50,945 bases of DNA, from NCBI RefSeq assembly GCF_004614195.1, contig NZ_SPUM01000072.1, forward strand, positions 1 to 50,945, read 5' to 3'. Shown one piece after another: positions 18,401 to 26,130 of this stretch. Under the pieces are notes generated by a model that ran no database searches, was not told where the DNA came from, and worked only from the letters and a program-made list of their open reading frames with translations. The stretch is from Massilia horti (GTDB lineage: Bacteria > Pseudomonadota > Gammaproteobacteria > Burkholderiales > Burkholderiaceae_D). The position numbers and the translations under genes were made by a program. Every line of letters starts with the position of its first letter. Positions within the stretch are counted from its first letter, which is position 1.

Positions 18401-18899
18401 AATATTCACCCGGCGACATCACCTGTGACACATGGCTGTAGCCTGCCAGCGTGAGCTGGGCCTTGAGCCTGGCCTCGTCCAGGTTCTCGCCCTGACGGAA
18501 GAAGAAGGTGTAAGCGGCGAGGAAGGAGGGCGGCGCCAGGCGTACCAGCGCGGTCGTCGCCGGCACCACCAGCACGTCGCAGTGGCCGTTCCGGATTTCG
18601 TGCAGGGTCGCGAGGCGTTCGGATACCAAGTCCTGGTGCGGCGAGAACGCGTCGTAAGGCAGGGTTTCCCAGTCCGGCAGCAGGTGGCACGACAGTTTGC
18701 CCTCGGCGAACCAGGGAATCTCGTCGAGCAGGCGCTGGCCGTCGCTGGCGCTGGCCACGACTACCGTCAGCATCTGCTTGTTCGCCTTGAGCGCAAACGC
18801 CGCCTGCGCCAGGGCATAGGCGTCGGACGAACCGTACAGGCTTGGCAAGACGAAGCGTTGCCCAGGTTTGGGAAGATGCTTTTTGAGATCGAAAGGCAT
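15453..18899 (-). CDS. mfd: Transcription-repair coupling factor Mfd
   Basis: This 1148-residue ATP-dependent translocase removes stalled RNA polymerase at DNA lesions and recruits UvrA. In order it carries a UvrB-like N-terminal module, the polymerase-interaction domain (GDPVVHINHGIGRYLGL...FLHLEYA), and the translocase motor, with Walker A CGDVGFGKTE, the DEEH box IIDEEHRFG and the RecG-like TRG region with QLRGRVGR. The C-terminal domain binds UvrA. The start MPFDLKKHLPKPGQR is the family start; the frame remains open 28 codons further upstream without support. serB follows closely on the same strand. Confidence 0.97.
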   Translation of the reverse strand: MPFDLKKHLPKPGQRFVLPSLYGSSDAYALAQAAFALKANKQMLTVVVASASDGQRLLDEIPWFAEGKLSCHLLPDWETLPYDAFSPHQDLVSERLATLHEIRNGHCDVLVVPATTALVRLAPPSFLAAYTFFFRQGENLDEARLKAQLTLAGYSHVSQVMSPGEYSVRGGLIDLFPMGSSLPYRLDLFGDEIETIRTFDADTQRSLYPVKEVRLLPGREFPMDEQARTSFRSRWRERFEGDPSRSPIYRDIGNGIASAGIEYYLPLFFDQTATLFDYLPDETPLAFVGDIEAAIQRFWLDTESRYRFLKSDRERPILPPDEIFLSAEQFFTRAKPHGRWAIARDLNGQASELSAPIPDIAVNRRLDDPLANLRSFLMRTQTRVMICAESNGRRETLQQYFNEYKLDLTPVEGLDGFRSSSAKVALGVAPLQAGFELFEEASGNLVFITETELYAGSARRAGKKKQEATSQVETMVRDLSELKIGDPVVHINHGIGRYLGLASMDLGEGETEFLHLEYAKEAKLYVPVSQLHVISRYSGASPDDAPLHALGSGQWEKAKRKAAEQVRDTAAELLNLYARRAARQGHSFEYSAVDYQNFAQSFGFDETPDQSAAIHAVIQDMTSGRPMDRLVCGDVGFGKTEVALRAAFIAVMGGKQVAILAPTTLLAEQHAQTFADRFADWPVRIAELSRFRTGKEINNAIKGMADGTLDIVIGTHKLLSPDVKFSRLGLVIIDEEHRFGVRQKEALKALRAEVDVLTLTATPIPRTLGMALEGLRDFSVIATAPQKRLAIKTFVRSEDGSVIREACLRELKRGGQIYFLHNEVETIENRLASLQELLPEARIGVAHGQMHERDLEKVMRDFVAQRFNILLCTTIIETGIDVPTANTIIMHRADKFGLAQLHQLRGRVGRSHHQAYAYLLVNDVHGLTKQAQRRLDAIQQMEELGSGFFLAMHDLEIRGAGEVLGESQSGEMLEVGFQLYTDMLNEAVRSLKAGKEPDMSAPLATTTEINLHVPALLPADFCGDVHERLSIYKRLANCERQDQIDDMQEELIDRFGKLPDAVKALIETHRLRIAAKTVGITKIDAHTEAASLQFMEKPPIDPIKIITLIQKNRHIKLAGQDKLRISASMPDLAARVTQVKQTIKQLLA

Positions 18900-18932
18900 G
18901 CGCGAGCAGAACAATCGGCGGAAGGGTTGACA

Positions 18933-18938
18933 ATTATA
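18933..18938 (-). promoter_or_regulatory. Candidate -10 box for mfd
   Basis: On the minus strand a perfect TATAAT lies about 34 bp before the mfd start codon. The expected -35 position is GC-rich and weak (GGCGA-like), so this is only a candidate promoter. Confidence 0.3.
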
Positions 18939-19031
18939 GACGAACCCTCGCCGGTTCGCCGGCCGCCAAGCCATGCCCGGCAATCGGGGGGAATGGTACC
19001 GGGCCCCCCATCCGCCTTCGGTTTTGCAGTG

Positions 19032-19649
19032 TCACCAGACCGGATCTGTCCGGCGCCACACGTCGAGCTGCTGGACGCGGCCGAACCAGGCCAGCAGGTG
19101 CCGGTACTGGTCGAGCGGCAGGCGCGCGGTCTCCTTGTACATCAGCGGCGCGGCCACCGCGTAGTCGGCCAGGCTCACTGCGTCGCCCGACAGCCATTCG
19201 CGGTTCGCCAGGTGGCCGTCGAGCGTGCCGGCGAATTTTTCAAGATCGCGTGCCCCGCGCGCCAGTTCGTTCTGGTCCGGGTCGGTCCCGTGGACGGCTT
19301 TCTTCCACAGGTTTTCCCAGACGATCACGCCGATCGCTGGCGAGAAGTGCTGGCAGGACCAGAACAGCCAGCGGTTCACGTCGGCGCGCAGGGTGGGATC
19401 AACGGGGTACAGGGTCTGGCCCGGCGTGCAGTCGGCCAGATACTGCATGATCGCCGCGGATTCCCACAGCAGGAAGCCGTCGTCCTCGAGCACCGGGATC
19501 TTGTTGTTGGGGTTGAGCTCCGCCAGGCGACGGCGATCGTCAGGGCTCATCAGGTTGGTTTCGACCAGATCGAGCTTCAGGCCGAGGTGCATTGCCGCCA
19601 TCGTGACACGGCGCGAATTGGAGGACATCGGGTGATAGTACAGGCGCAT
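19032..19649 (-). CDS. Glutathione S-transferase family protein
   Basis: This is a 205-residue cytosolic GST-fold protein. The N-terminal thioredoxin-like domain begins MRLYYHPMSSNSRRVTMAA, with the Ser/Asn-rich active-site loop, and contains NNKIPVLEDDGFLLWESAAI, the glutathione-binding cis-Pro and ESxAI motif. The all-helical C-terminal domain (about residues 85-205) carries WLSGDAVSLADYAVA, the usual N-capping box. The substrate is unknown. It follows the YafY-like regulator gene on the same strand, with an AGGAG ribosome site and a 62-bp gap, so the regulator could control it. Confidence 0.9.
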   Translation of the reverse strand: MRLYYHPMSSNSRRVTMAAMHLGLKLDLVETNLMSPDDRRRLAELNPNNKIPVLEDDGFLLWESAAIMQYLADCTPGQTLYPVDPTLRADVNRWLFWSCQHFSPAIGVIVWENLWKKAVHGTDPDQNELARGARDLEKFAGTLDGHLANREWLSGDAVSLADYAVAAPLMYKETARLPLDQYRHLLAWFGRVQQLDVWRRTDPVW

Positions 19650-19711
19650 CGCAGACTCCTTCAGTGGTTCAGTGATGCGCACATGCTAAGGGCGGGCACT
19701 GACAACTTTTG

Positions 19712-20404
19712 TCAGGAGTCTTCGCGAATGCCGACCTGCTGCCGCCATTCCTGGAGCAGCTCGTGGCGCCGCCTCGGGTAGCGCTCCTGCAGCGCGAGCA
19801 GTTGTTCGATGCGGTCGATCCGGAAGTGGCGCATGGCCTCGCGCAGTTCGCACCACGCGGCGAGCAGGCGACGGCCCTCGAAGAACGCGAGCGCGAACGG
19901 CCAGACCACGCGCTCCGACGCCGCGCCCTGTTCGTCGCGGTAGCAGATGCGCAGTTTGTGCTGGCGGCGGATCGCTTCGCGCGCTGGCTGCACGAACGGG
20001 TCGACAGCCCCTCTTGTGCCGCCGATCGGCACCCACAGGCTGGTGTCGGCCATATGATCGCGCAGGTCGCTCGGCGTGGCGGTGGCGATCTTGGCCAGCG
20101 CGCTGGCAGCGGCGCCGGCAAGCGCCGGGTCGCCCTGGCGGCGTACCCAGCGCGCGCCCAGCACCAGTGCCTCCAGTTCGTCGGCGTTGAACATCAGCGG
20201 CGGCAGGAAGAAGCCGGCGCGCAGCAGGTAGCCGACGCCAGCCTCGCCCTCGACCGGGGCGCCGAGTTGGGCAAGCGTCTGGATGTCGCGATAGATCGTG
20301 CGTTCCGAAACGCCCAGGCGTTCGGCCAGTGCGGCAGCGGTGACCGGCCTGCGGTTGCCCCGCAGCGCGTCCATCAGTTGGAACAGACGGCCGGCACGGC
20401 TCAT
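19712..20404 (-). CDS. YafY-type HTH/WYL transcription regulator
   Basis: This is a 230-residue regulator. An N-terminal HTH_11 helix-turn-helix spans about residues 5-60 (VTAAALAERLGVSERTIYRDI). A WYL-type ligand-sensing domain occupies the C-terminal half, with the ICYRDEQGAASERVVWPFAL stretch and the DRIEQL segment. Such proteins sense small ligands or nucleic acids and mostly act as repressors. The start MSRAGRLFQLMDAL at 20404 fits the family. It lies directly upstream of the GST gene on the same strand. Confidence 0.88.
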   Translation of the reverse strand: MSRAGRLFQLMDALRGNRRPVTAAALAERLGVSERTIYRDIQTLAQLGAPVEGEAGVGYLLRAGFFLPPLMFNADELEALVLGARWVRRQGDPALAGAAASALAKIATATPSDLRDHMADTSLWVPIGGTRGAVDPFVQPAREAIRRQHKLRICYRDEQGAASERVVWPFALAFFEGRRLLAAWCELREAMRHFRIDRIEQLLALQERYPRRRHELLQEWRQQVGIREDS

Positions 20405-20637
20405 GCGGTGCGCCAATTGTGGGAAAAGATGTGTGGCCGGAACACGATCATCAATACGAAGAAGGGGAGGGGCAAGGCAAACGAAGAGTGGATCGCAAAA
20501 TCGATTCCCAGCATTCCTATTTCACGCCACAAGCGGCAAACACTTTCATCGTTTCGGACATTCCTTAAAGTTAATTTTAGCCGAAGCAACTATTTGCGGT
20601 GAAGTTGATTTTCGTGGGAGGCCGTTTGCAATCAGGG

Positions 20638-21132
20638 CTAATGAGAGCGGCCATCGGGGCATTTGAATCGTGCTGGCGCGTTGGATGCAACGGAGCCAGG
20701 GAACGATTTGTCCCAAACTTCAGGGTCTCCTTGTTCCCATCCAACGGTGTCGCTGCCAACCCCTACATCGATAAGAAACAAGTAAGGCGGCTGCTCGTCA
20801 GGCCAGCATCCATCTGTGCATTTGAGCCGGAACGTCATGCCGTATTTCTTCGGGATGCGCAACTGTGCGGTCTGGCTGTAACCCGGCTCAAACATCCGCT
20901 CATACAGCCGCTTCTTGCCTTGCGGCGTCAGGTCGAACCACTTGCTGCCGTTCTTTGCCCATGGCTCCCAGCCGCCAGCCTTGAACTGGTTTTGAAGGTC
21001 TTCCAGCACGGCGACTGCTTGGTCGAAGGACAACTTGTCCAGCGTGCCAGTCAGCATCGATGTCCTGGCATGAGAAGTCCTGATTCCGGCCGTGGTCTTC
21101 GCGCCGACCGTGATGTGGTATCTGGTGATCAT
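20638..21132 (-). CDS. Orphan protein, 164 aa, with PAAR-like first residues
   Basis: The 164-residue product is not firmly recognised. The first 16 residues (MITRYHITVGAKTTAG) look like the opening of PAAR-domain proteins (family memory, unchecked). The typical PAAR body is then absent, and the sequence passes into an unrelated soluble domain (FDQAVAVLEDLQNQFKAGGW ... KWFDLTPQGKKRLYERMF). Two Cys pairs are possible (CTDGC, and a late Cys). It has an AAAGGGAT ribosome site. Its position, about 2 kb from the T6SS, would suit an effector-immunity gene or a recombination scar joining a PAAR start to another gene. Both readings are inference. Confidence 0.55.
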   Translation of the reverse strand: MITRYHITVGAKTTAGIRTSHARTSMLTGTLDKLSFDQAVAVLEDLQNQFKAGGWEPWAKNGSKWFDLTPQGKKRLYERMFEPGYSQTAQLRIPKKYGMTFRLKCTDGCWPDEQPPYLFLIDVGVGSDTVGWEQGDPEVWDKSFPGSVASNAPARFKCPDGRSH

Positions 21133-21232
21133 GGCATCCCTTTCGCAGTTAGATTTTCAGCGCAAAACTTCAATCTAACTAGGGATGAGGCCGGTAGCCT
21201 TGAGGAAATGCACAAGAAGGCGGTATCGCCGG

Positions 21233-22207
21233 TCAGGCCTGTTCGACCCTGAGTTTTTCGAAGCACCTGCGCGCGCCGGCGTCCAAGGTCGCCAGCGGCG
21301 GAACGTCTTCGGCGAGCTGACCGGCATCGAGCAGCAGGCGCAGCTTGGCCAACTGGTCGCCTTGCGCGAGTGCGCGTGCCAGCGGCGTGGCATCGCCGCG
21401 GCCGGCAAGGGCGACCGCGCTCGTTGCGGTAGCCGGGAACTCCCAGTGTGCGCCGATGCGTACCGACAGCACGCGCGCCGCCGCCATCAACTGCGCGCAG
21501 AAGGTTTCGGATTGCGGCAGCGCGTCGGCCTGGCACACCTGGTCAATGACGCGGAATGCGACGATCAAGCCGACATCCTGCAGCAGGCCGGCAAGGTAGG
21601 CTTCGAGCGGATCGGCATTCACCTGCGGTGCGAGCAGGCTGGCGGCCAGCGCGCAGGTTTCGGCGTGGCGCCAGACATTTGGCGCGACCAGGCGCGCCAG
21701 GCGCCCGGACTGCGCGCTGATCACCGGGCGAAAGGCCACGCGGGCCAGCAGCATCCGCATCCCGTTCTGCCCGAGCAGCATGATCGCGCCTTCGATTGTG
21801 CGTACTGGCGCCGTTGGCCGGTAGTAGGGGCTGTTCGCCTCGCGGATCACCTCCGCCACCAGCACCACGTCCTGCGCCACCTGTCGCGCGAGGTCGGCGG
21901 CGGATGCGGAGTCATCACGCAGGCTGCGCAGCAGTTGTGGAATCACAGCGGGCACGCGCGGTACCAGGTCGGCCGCCGCGCCAGGTGTGGCTTCGAGGCG
22001 CGCCAGTTCGCCCATGATCAGGGTTTCGGCCGCCGGGGGCACATCCTGCAGCGCTGGTCCGGCGAGCCAGCGGCAAAACATATATTCGATATCGTCTGTG
22101 CCGGGCATCGGCGCCGAGGCCGGGACCGGGGAGGGGGCGAGCACGCCTTCGGGCATGGCTGCCTTGCCGTCGCTACTGCCAAACAATCGGGTTATCCAGT
22201 TTTTCAT
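21233..22207 (-). CDS. HDOD-domain protein
   Basis: This 324-residue cytoplasmic protein has a variable N-terminal region (about residues 1-80) and then an HDOD domain, the HD-related output module often found in bacterial signalling proteins. Recognisable parts are LARQVAQDVVLVAEVIREAN, the segment around TIEGAIMLLGQNGMRMLL, and HAETCALAASLLA with AYLAGLLQDVG. HDOD proteins lack a complete metal site and are thought to bind partners or nucleotides. No partner signalling domain is attached. The start MKNWITRLFGSS is chosen because the upstream reading frame is not conserved-looking. Confidence 0.85.
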   Translation of the reverse strand: MKNWITRLFGSSDGKAAMPEGVLAPSPVPASAPMPGTDDIEYMFCRWLAGPALQDVPPAAETLIMGELARLEATPGAAADLVPRVPAVIPQLLRSLRDDSASAADLARQVAQDVVLVAEVIREANSPYYRPTAPVRTIEGAIMLLGQNGMRMLLARVAFRPVISAQSGRLARLVAPNVWRHAETCALAASLLAPQVNADPLEAYLAGLLQDVGLIVAFRVIDQVCQADALPQSETFCAQLMAAARVLSVRIGAHWEFPATATSAVALAGRGDATPLARALAQGDQLAKLRLLLDAGQLAEDVPPLATLDAGARRCFEKLRVEQA

Positions 22208-22383
22208 CGCCAGGCCTCGTTCACGCCGCAGGGCGCCCATTCTAACCGAGCTGGTGGTTGCTAATGCGCACGTGCAGCGCATGCCGTTGTGTGAACGGAT
22301 GATGTCGGCATCGCTTCGTTATTCATGGATAGCGGTGAAGGACAATTGGATGGAAATATCATGATGCTATCGTCGGTTGCATT

Positions 22384-22808
22384 TTGGGGTTGCACAAAAC
22401 ATATGTGGAAATTCGTGGAAATCGGCCCGTTTGCACTGGGGAGTTGGTGGGTGAGGGAGCGGATAGTCGTGTATGGCGCGTGTGCGAGCGCAGCAATGGT
22501 GCGCTGCGTGCGCTCCAGTTGGCGCCGTCCGATTCAGAGGCGGGCGCACAGCTGCCGTACGAGCTCGCACTCGCTGGCCATCTCAATCACCGCATCTGGT
22601 ACGCCTATTCGAATGCGGCGAAGACCACGCGCACCGCGTGGCCTGGCTGGGGTTGGAGCGCTTGTCCGGACAAAAGGCGCAGCACGCGCTGGCCACCGAT
22701 CCGGCCAGGCGATTCGCATGTGCGGGAGATTTTCTTGCGTCGTTCGAGGAAATTTGTCAACCCCTCAGGCCTGAATGTCTCAATTTTGCAGTGCAAAAAA
22801 AATTCTAG
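22384..22808 (+). pseudogene. Decayed Ser/Thr protein kinase-like gene (PpkA-type by position)
   Basis: Two frames together read as a kinase remnant. From 22384 the frame gives a glycine-rich loop (LVGEGADSRVWRV), a strand where the usual catalytic Lys is replaced by Gln (LRALQLA), and a helix ending LALAGHLNH. One C appears to be missing near 22588-22591. The +2 frame then continues PHLVRLFECGED...WLGLERL up to the hinge. It next jumps directly to a kinase-tail-like segment (ATDPARRFACAGDFL) and stops at 22806. The HRD and DFG regions are absent, so about 150 residues seem deleted. There is no clear start codon (TTG at best). It lies 142 bp upstream of tssA in the same direction. PpkA identity is inferred from that position. 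Confidence 0.7.
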
Positions 22809-22950
22809 TTGGTTATGCAAAAATCGGCGTATATTGAATTTGATGTCTTCGCAACAATTGTTTCAAAGACAGGCAGTTATAACAATAACATTACTAGGGC
22901 TGCGCGCCGCCGGCGAACCAGTGCCGGGCTGCGGCTGACCGTCCTCGAAC
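22809..22950 (+). promoter_or_regulatory. A/T-rich leader region upstream of the T6SS
   Basis: 142 bp lie between the kinase remnant and tssA. The first 100 bp are unusually A/T-rich for this window and include TATATT at 22830-22835 with TTGGTT 15 bp upstream, and TATAAC at about 22880. No convincing sigma54 GG-N10-GC box was seen. The T6SS promoter probably lies here or within the remnant gene. Confidence 0.35.
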
Positions 22951-23985
22951 ATGAGCCTTGTCGATGTCGATTTCCTGCTGCAGGAGGTGGACCCCGTTGA
23001 GCCATGCGGTCCCAACCTGGAGTACGACCCTGCGTTCCTCGAGTTGGAGCAGGCCGTGCTCGGCAAGCCCGAGGTCCAGTACGGCGGCACCATCACACCC
23101 GCCGTTCCCCCTGAATGGAAACAGGTGCGCAGGCTCGCTATCGACCTGCTGGCCCGCACGCGCGATCTGCGCATTGCGGTTCCGCTCTCACGTGCCCTGC
23201 TGGCATTGGAGGGGCCCGCAGGCCTTGCCGACGGGCTGAAGCTGGTCGAACGCCTGCTGGACGAGCGCTGGGACAGCGTCCATCCGCAGCTCGACCCGGA
23301 TGACGACCTCGATCCAACGCTACGCGTCAATTCGATCGCCACCCTGGCCGATGCCGCCACCACCATCCGCGAACTGAAAGACGCGCCGCTCCTGGTGCTG
23401 CCCGCGCTGGGCCCCCTGACCGTGCGCACGATCGAGATCGCATATGGCGAAGTGGCGCCGCTTGAGGCGCACGACAAGCTGGCGCTGTCGACCATCGAAG
23501 CGGCGCTGGCTGACGTGGCGCCGGACCAGCTGCAAGGTGCGGCTCGGGCGCTCGCGCGTGCCCACGACAGTTTGGCCGCCATCGAGCGCGTGCTGGTGCA
23601 GCGCGTGGGCGCTTCCCATGCGATCAGCCTCGATGCGCTTGGCCGGGTCCTGCGGCGTGCGCGTGACTTCCTTCCCGCCGTCCCGCCGCCGTCCGATGCG
23701 CAGGCGGCGCAGGAACAGGTGGATGGTATGGCGTCGTCCACCGTGGCAGGGGCCGCGAACGCGCCCGCGATCAGCGGCGAAATAGCCTCGCGCGAGGACG
23801 TGCTGCACATGCTCGACAGGATTTGCAGATATTACCAACGTTACGAACCTTCCAGCCCGGTGCCGCTGCTTCTGGAGCGGGCCAAGCGGCTGGTTCCCAA
23901 GAATTTCATCGAGCTGCTGGAAGACCTTGCGCCAAGCGGCATCGAGCAACTGGCGGCGATCCGGGGCCGGCAGACCGACGCGTAA
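22951..23985 (+). CDS. tssA: T6SS protein TssA
   Basis: This 344-residue T6SS assembly factor caps the growing sheath-tube and links it to the baseplate. The conserved ImpA N-terminal domain covers residues 1-120 (VEPCGPNLEYDPAFLELEQA and RTRDLRIAVPLSRALL). The short C-terminal part (VPLLLERAKRLVPKNFIELL) is of the canonical TssA1 type. It is the first gene of the plus-strand T6SS set, and tssB follows after 33 bp. Confidence 0.93.
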   Translation: MSLVDVDFLLQEVDPVEPCGPNLEYDPAFLELEQAVLGKPEVQYGGTITPAVPPEWKQVRRLAIDLLARTRDLRIAVPLSRALLALEGPAGLADGLKLVERLLDERWDSVHPQLDPDDDLDPTLRVNSIATLADAATTIRELKDAPLLVLPALGPLTVRTIEIAYGEVAPLEAHDKLALSTIEAALADVAPDQLQGAARALARAHDSLAAIERVLVQRVGASHAISLDALGRVLRRARDFLPAVPPPSDAQAAQEQVDGMASSTVAGAANAPAISGEIASREDVLHMLDRICRYYQRYEPSSPVPLLLERAKRLVPKNFIELLEDLAPSGIEQLAAIRGRQTDA

Positions 23986-24018
23986 ATGCAGTTTTCTCAC
24001 TCTGGGGAGGGGTAAATC

Positions 24019-24519
24019 GTGGGTACCGAAAGCAGCCAGAAATTCATCGCGCGCAATCGCGCGCCGCGTGTGCAGATCGAGTACGACGTCGAGGTCTATG
24101 GCGCCGAAAAGAGTGTCCAACTGCCGTTCGTGATGGGCGTGATGGCCGACCTGTCCGGCCAGCCCGCCGACCCGCTGGCGCCGGTCGCGGACCGCAAGTT
24201 CCTCGAGATCGACGTCGACAATTTCGACGAACGCCTCAAGGCGATGAAGCCGCGCGTTGCGGTCGCGGTGCCCAACACGCTCACAGGCGAAGGCAACCTG
24301 TCGATCGACATGACGTTCGAAAGCATGGACGACTTTACGCCGGCCGCGATCGCACGCAAGGTCGAGCCGCTGCGTAAGCTCCTGGAAGCGCGCGGCCAGC
24401 TGTCGAACCTGATGACGTACATGGACGGCAAGACCGGCGCCGAGGAACTGGTCGCGCGGGTATTGCAGGACCCGGCGCTGATGCAGGCGCTTGCCGCCGC
24501 GCCCAAGCCGCAAGAGTAA
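24019..24519 (+). CDS. tssB: T6SS contractile sheath small subunit TssB
   Basis: The 166-residue product forms the contractile sheath with TssC. It has the family start (RAPRVQIEYDVEVYGAEKSV), the LPFVMGVMADLSG segment and the C-terminal LLEARGQLSNLMTYMDGK. Length is normal. It begins with GTG preceded by a strong GGAGGGG ribosome site, and tssC follows 21 bp later with its own AGGAG. Confidence 0.97.
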   Translation: MGTESSQKFIARNRAPRVQIEYDVEVYGAEKSVQLPFVMGVMADLSGQPADPLAPVADRKFLEIDVDNFDERLKAMKPRVAVAVPNTLTGEGNLSIDMTFESMDDFTPAAIARKVEPLRKLLEARGQLSNLMTYMDGKTGAEELVARVLQDPALMQALAAAPKPQE

Positions 24520-24540
24520 CCGACCGCCCAGGAGAATCCG

Positions 24541-26031
24541 ATGACTGAAATGACCGCAGAAGTACAGCAGGGCGCGGCCGCCCCGCTCGAGATGAGCGAC
24601 TTTGCGAGCCTGCTGCAAAAAGAATTCAAGCCGCAGTCCGACAAGGCCAAGGACGCCGTCGACAGCGCGGTGCGCACCCTCGCCGAACAGGCGCTGGCCG
24701 GCGCCAGCCTGGTGCCGGGCGACGTGCTGGCGACGATCGAGTCGATGATCGCCGCGCTCGACCGCAAGCTCACCGAGCAGATCAACCTGATCCTGCATGC
24801 GCCCGAATTCCAGAAGCTGGAAGGCGCCTGGCGCGGGCTGCACTACCTCGTGAACAACACCGAGACCGACGAGACGCTCAAGATCCGCGTCATGAACATA
24901 TCGAAGAACGAGCTGGGCAAAACGCTCAAGAAGTACAAGGGCACCGCCTGGGACCAAAGCCCGATTTTCAAGAAGATGTACGAGGAGGAGTTCGGCCAGT
25001 TCGGCGGCGAGCCGTTCGGCGCGATCGTGGCCGACTACTATTTCGATAACACCGCGCCCGACGTCGAACTGCTCTCAAGCATGGCCAAGGTTGCGGCCGC
25101 CGCGCACGCGCCCTTCATGGCAGCCGCGGCGCCGTCGGTGATGCTGATGGAGTCGTGGCAGGAGCTGTCCAACCCGCGCGACCTGACCAAGATTTTCCAG
25201 ACCCCGGAGCACGCCGCGTGGCGCTCGTTCCGCGAGTCCGAGGATTCGCGCTACGTCGGCCTGGCGATGCCGCGCTTCCTGGCGCGCCAGCCATATGGCG
25301 CCAAGACCGACCCGGTCGAGGCATTCGACTTCGAGGAGGATACCTCGGCCCCGGGCAGCAAGAACTACACCTGGGCCAACTCGGCCTATGCGATGGCGGT
25401 CAACGTCAATCGTTCGTTCAAGATGTATGGCTGGTGCTCGCGCATTCGCGGCATCGAATCGGGCGGCGCGGTCGAGGGCCTGCCGGTGCACAGCTTCCCG
25501 ACCGACGACGGCGGAGTGGACATGCAGTGCCCGACCGAGATAGCGATCTCGGACCGGCGCGAGGCCGAACTGGCCGCCAACGGCTTCATGCCGCTGGTGC
25601 ACAAGAAGAATACCGACTTTGCCGCCTTCATCGGCGCCCAGTCCCTGCACAAGCCGGCCGAATACGACGACCCTGACGCCACCTCCAACGCCAACCTCGC
25701 GGCGCGCCTGCCGTACCTGTTCGCGACCTGCCGCTTCGCGCATTACCTCAAATGCATCGTGCGCGACAAGATCGGCTCGTTCAAGGAGCGCGACGAGATG
25801 CAGCGCTGGCTGACCAAGTGGATCAACCGCTACGTGGACGGCGACCCGGCCAACTCGAGCGAAGCGACCAAGGCGCGCAAACCGCTGGCTGCGGCCGAGG
25901 TGGTGCTGGAGGAGGTCGAGGGCAATCCCGGCTACTACACCTCCAAGTTTTATCTGCGCCCGCATTACCAGCTCGAGGGCCTGACGGTGTCGCTGCGGCT
26001 GGTATCCAAGCTGCCGTCCGCCAAGGGCTAG
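24541..26031 (+). CDS. tssC: T6SS contractile sheath large subunit TssC
   Basis: The 496-residue major sheath subunit contracts with TssB to drive the Hcp tube outward and is later disassembled by ClpV. Recognisable parts are the N-terminal helix region (TEQINLILHAPEFQKLEGAWRGL in pieces), the segment FGAIVADYYFDNTAPDVELL, and the C-terminal FYLRPHYQLEGLTVSLRLVS. Length is as expected. It is preceded by an AGGAG site and followed by a 99-bp gap with a strong hairpin before hcp. Confidence 0.97.
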   Translation: MTEMTAEVQQGAAAPLEMSDFASLLQKEFKPQSDKAKDAVDSAVRTLAEQALAGASLVPGDVLATIESMIAALDRKLTEQINLILHAPEFQKLEGAWRGLHYLVNNTETDETLKIRVMNISKNELGKTLKKYKGTAWDQSPIFKKMYEEEFGQFGGEPFGAIVADYYFDNTAPDVELLSSMAKVAAAAHAPFMAAAAPSVMLMESWQELSNPRDLTKIFQTPEHAAWRSFRESEDSRYVGLAMPRFLARQPYGAKTDPVEAFDFEEDTSAPGSKNYTWANSAYAMAVNVNRSFKMYGWCSRIRGIESGGAVEGLPVHSFPTDDGGVDMQCPTEIAISDRREAELAANGFMPLVHKKNTDFAAFIGAQSLHKPAEYDDPDATSNANLAARLPYLFATCRFAHYLKCIVRDKIGSFKERDEMQRWLTKWINRYVDGDPANSSEATKARKPLAAAEVVLEEVEGNPGYYTSKFYLRPHYQLEGLTVSLRLVSKLPSAKG

Positions 26032-26058
26032 TCATTTCGGCCTTCATGGCCAAGCAAC

Positions 26059-26116
26059 GGGCCGGCGCCTGGCCGGCATTCTTTGTGCGTCACGACGCCG
26101 GCGCCAGGTACCGGCC
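26059..26116 (+). promoter_or_regulatory. Large hairpin upstream of hcp
   Basis: The GC-rich arms 26059-26077 and 26097-26116 (GGCCGG..CCTGGC..GGC against GCCGGCGCCAGG..CCGGCC) can pair over most of their length around a 19-bp loop. No T-run follows, so it is unlikely to terminate transcription. It ends 14 bp before the hcp start, just ahead of a GGAG site. It could protect a processed hcp mRNA or tune hcp translation. Confidence 0.55.
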
Positions 26117-26130
26117 ATGAGGAGAAAAAA

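Noticed and set aside
20401..20589. A 62-residue hydrophobic minus-strand frame upstream of the YafY-like regulator
   Set aside because: No ribosome site, no conserved feature, and it runs into the regulator's start. It could be chance.
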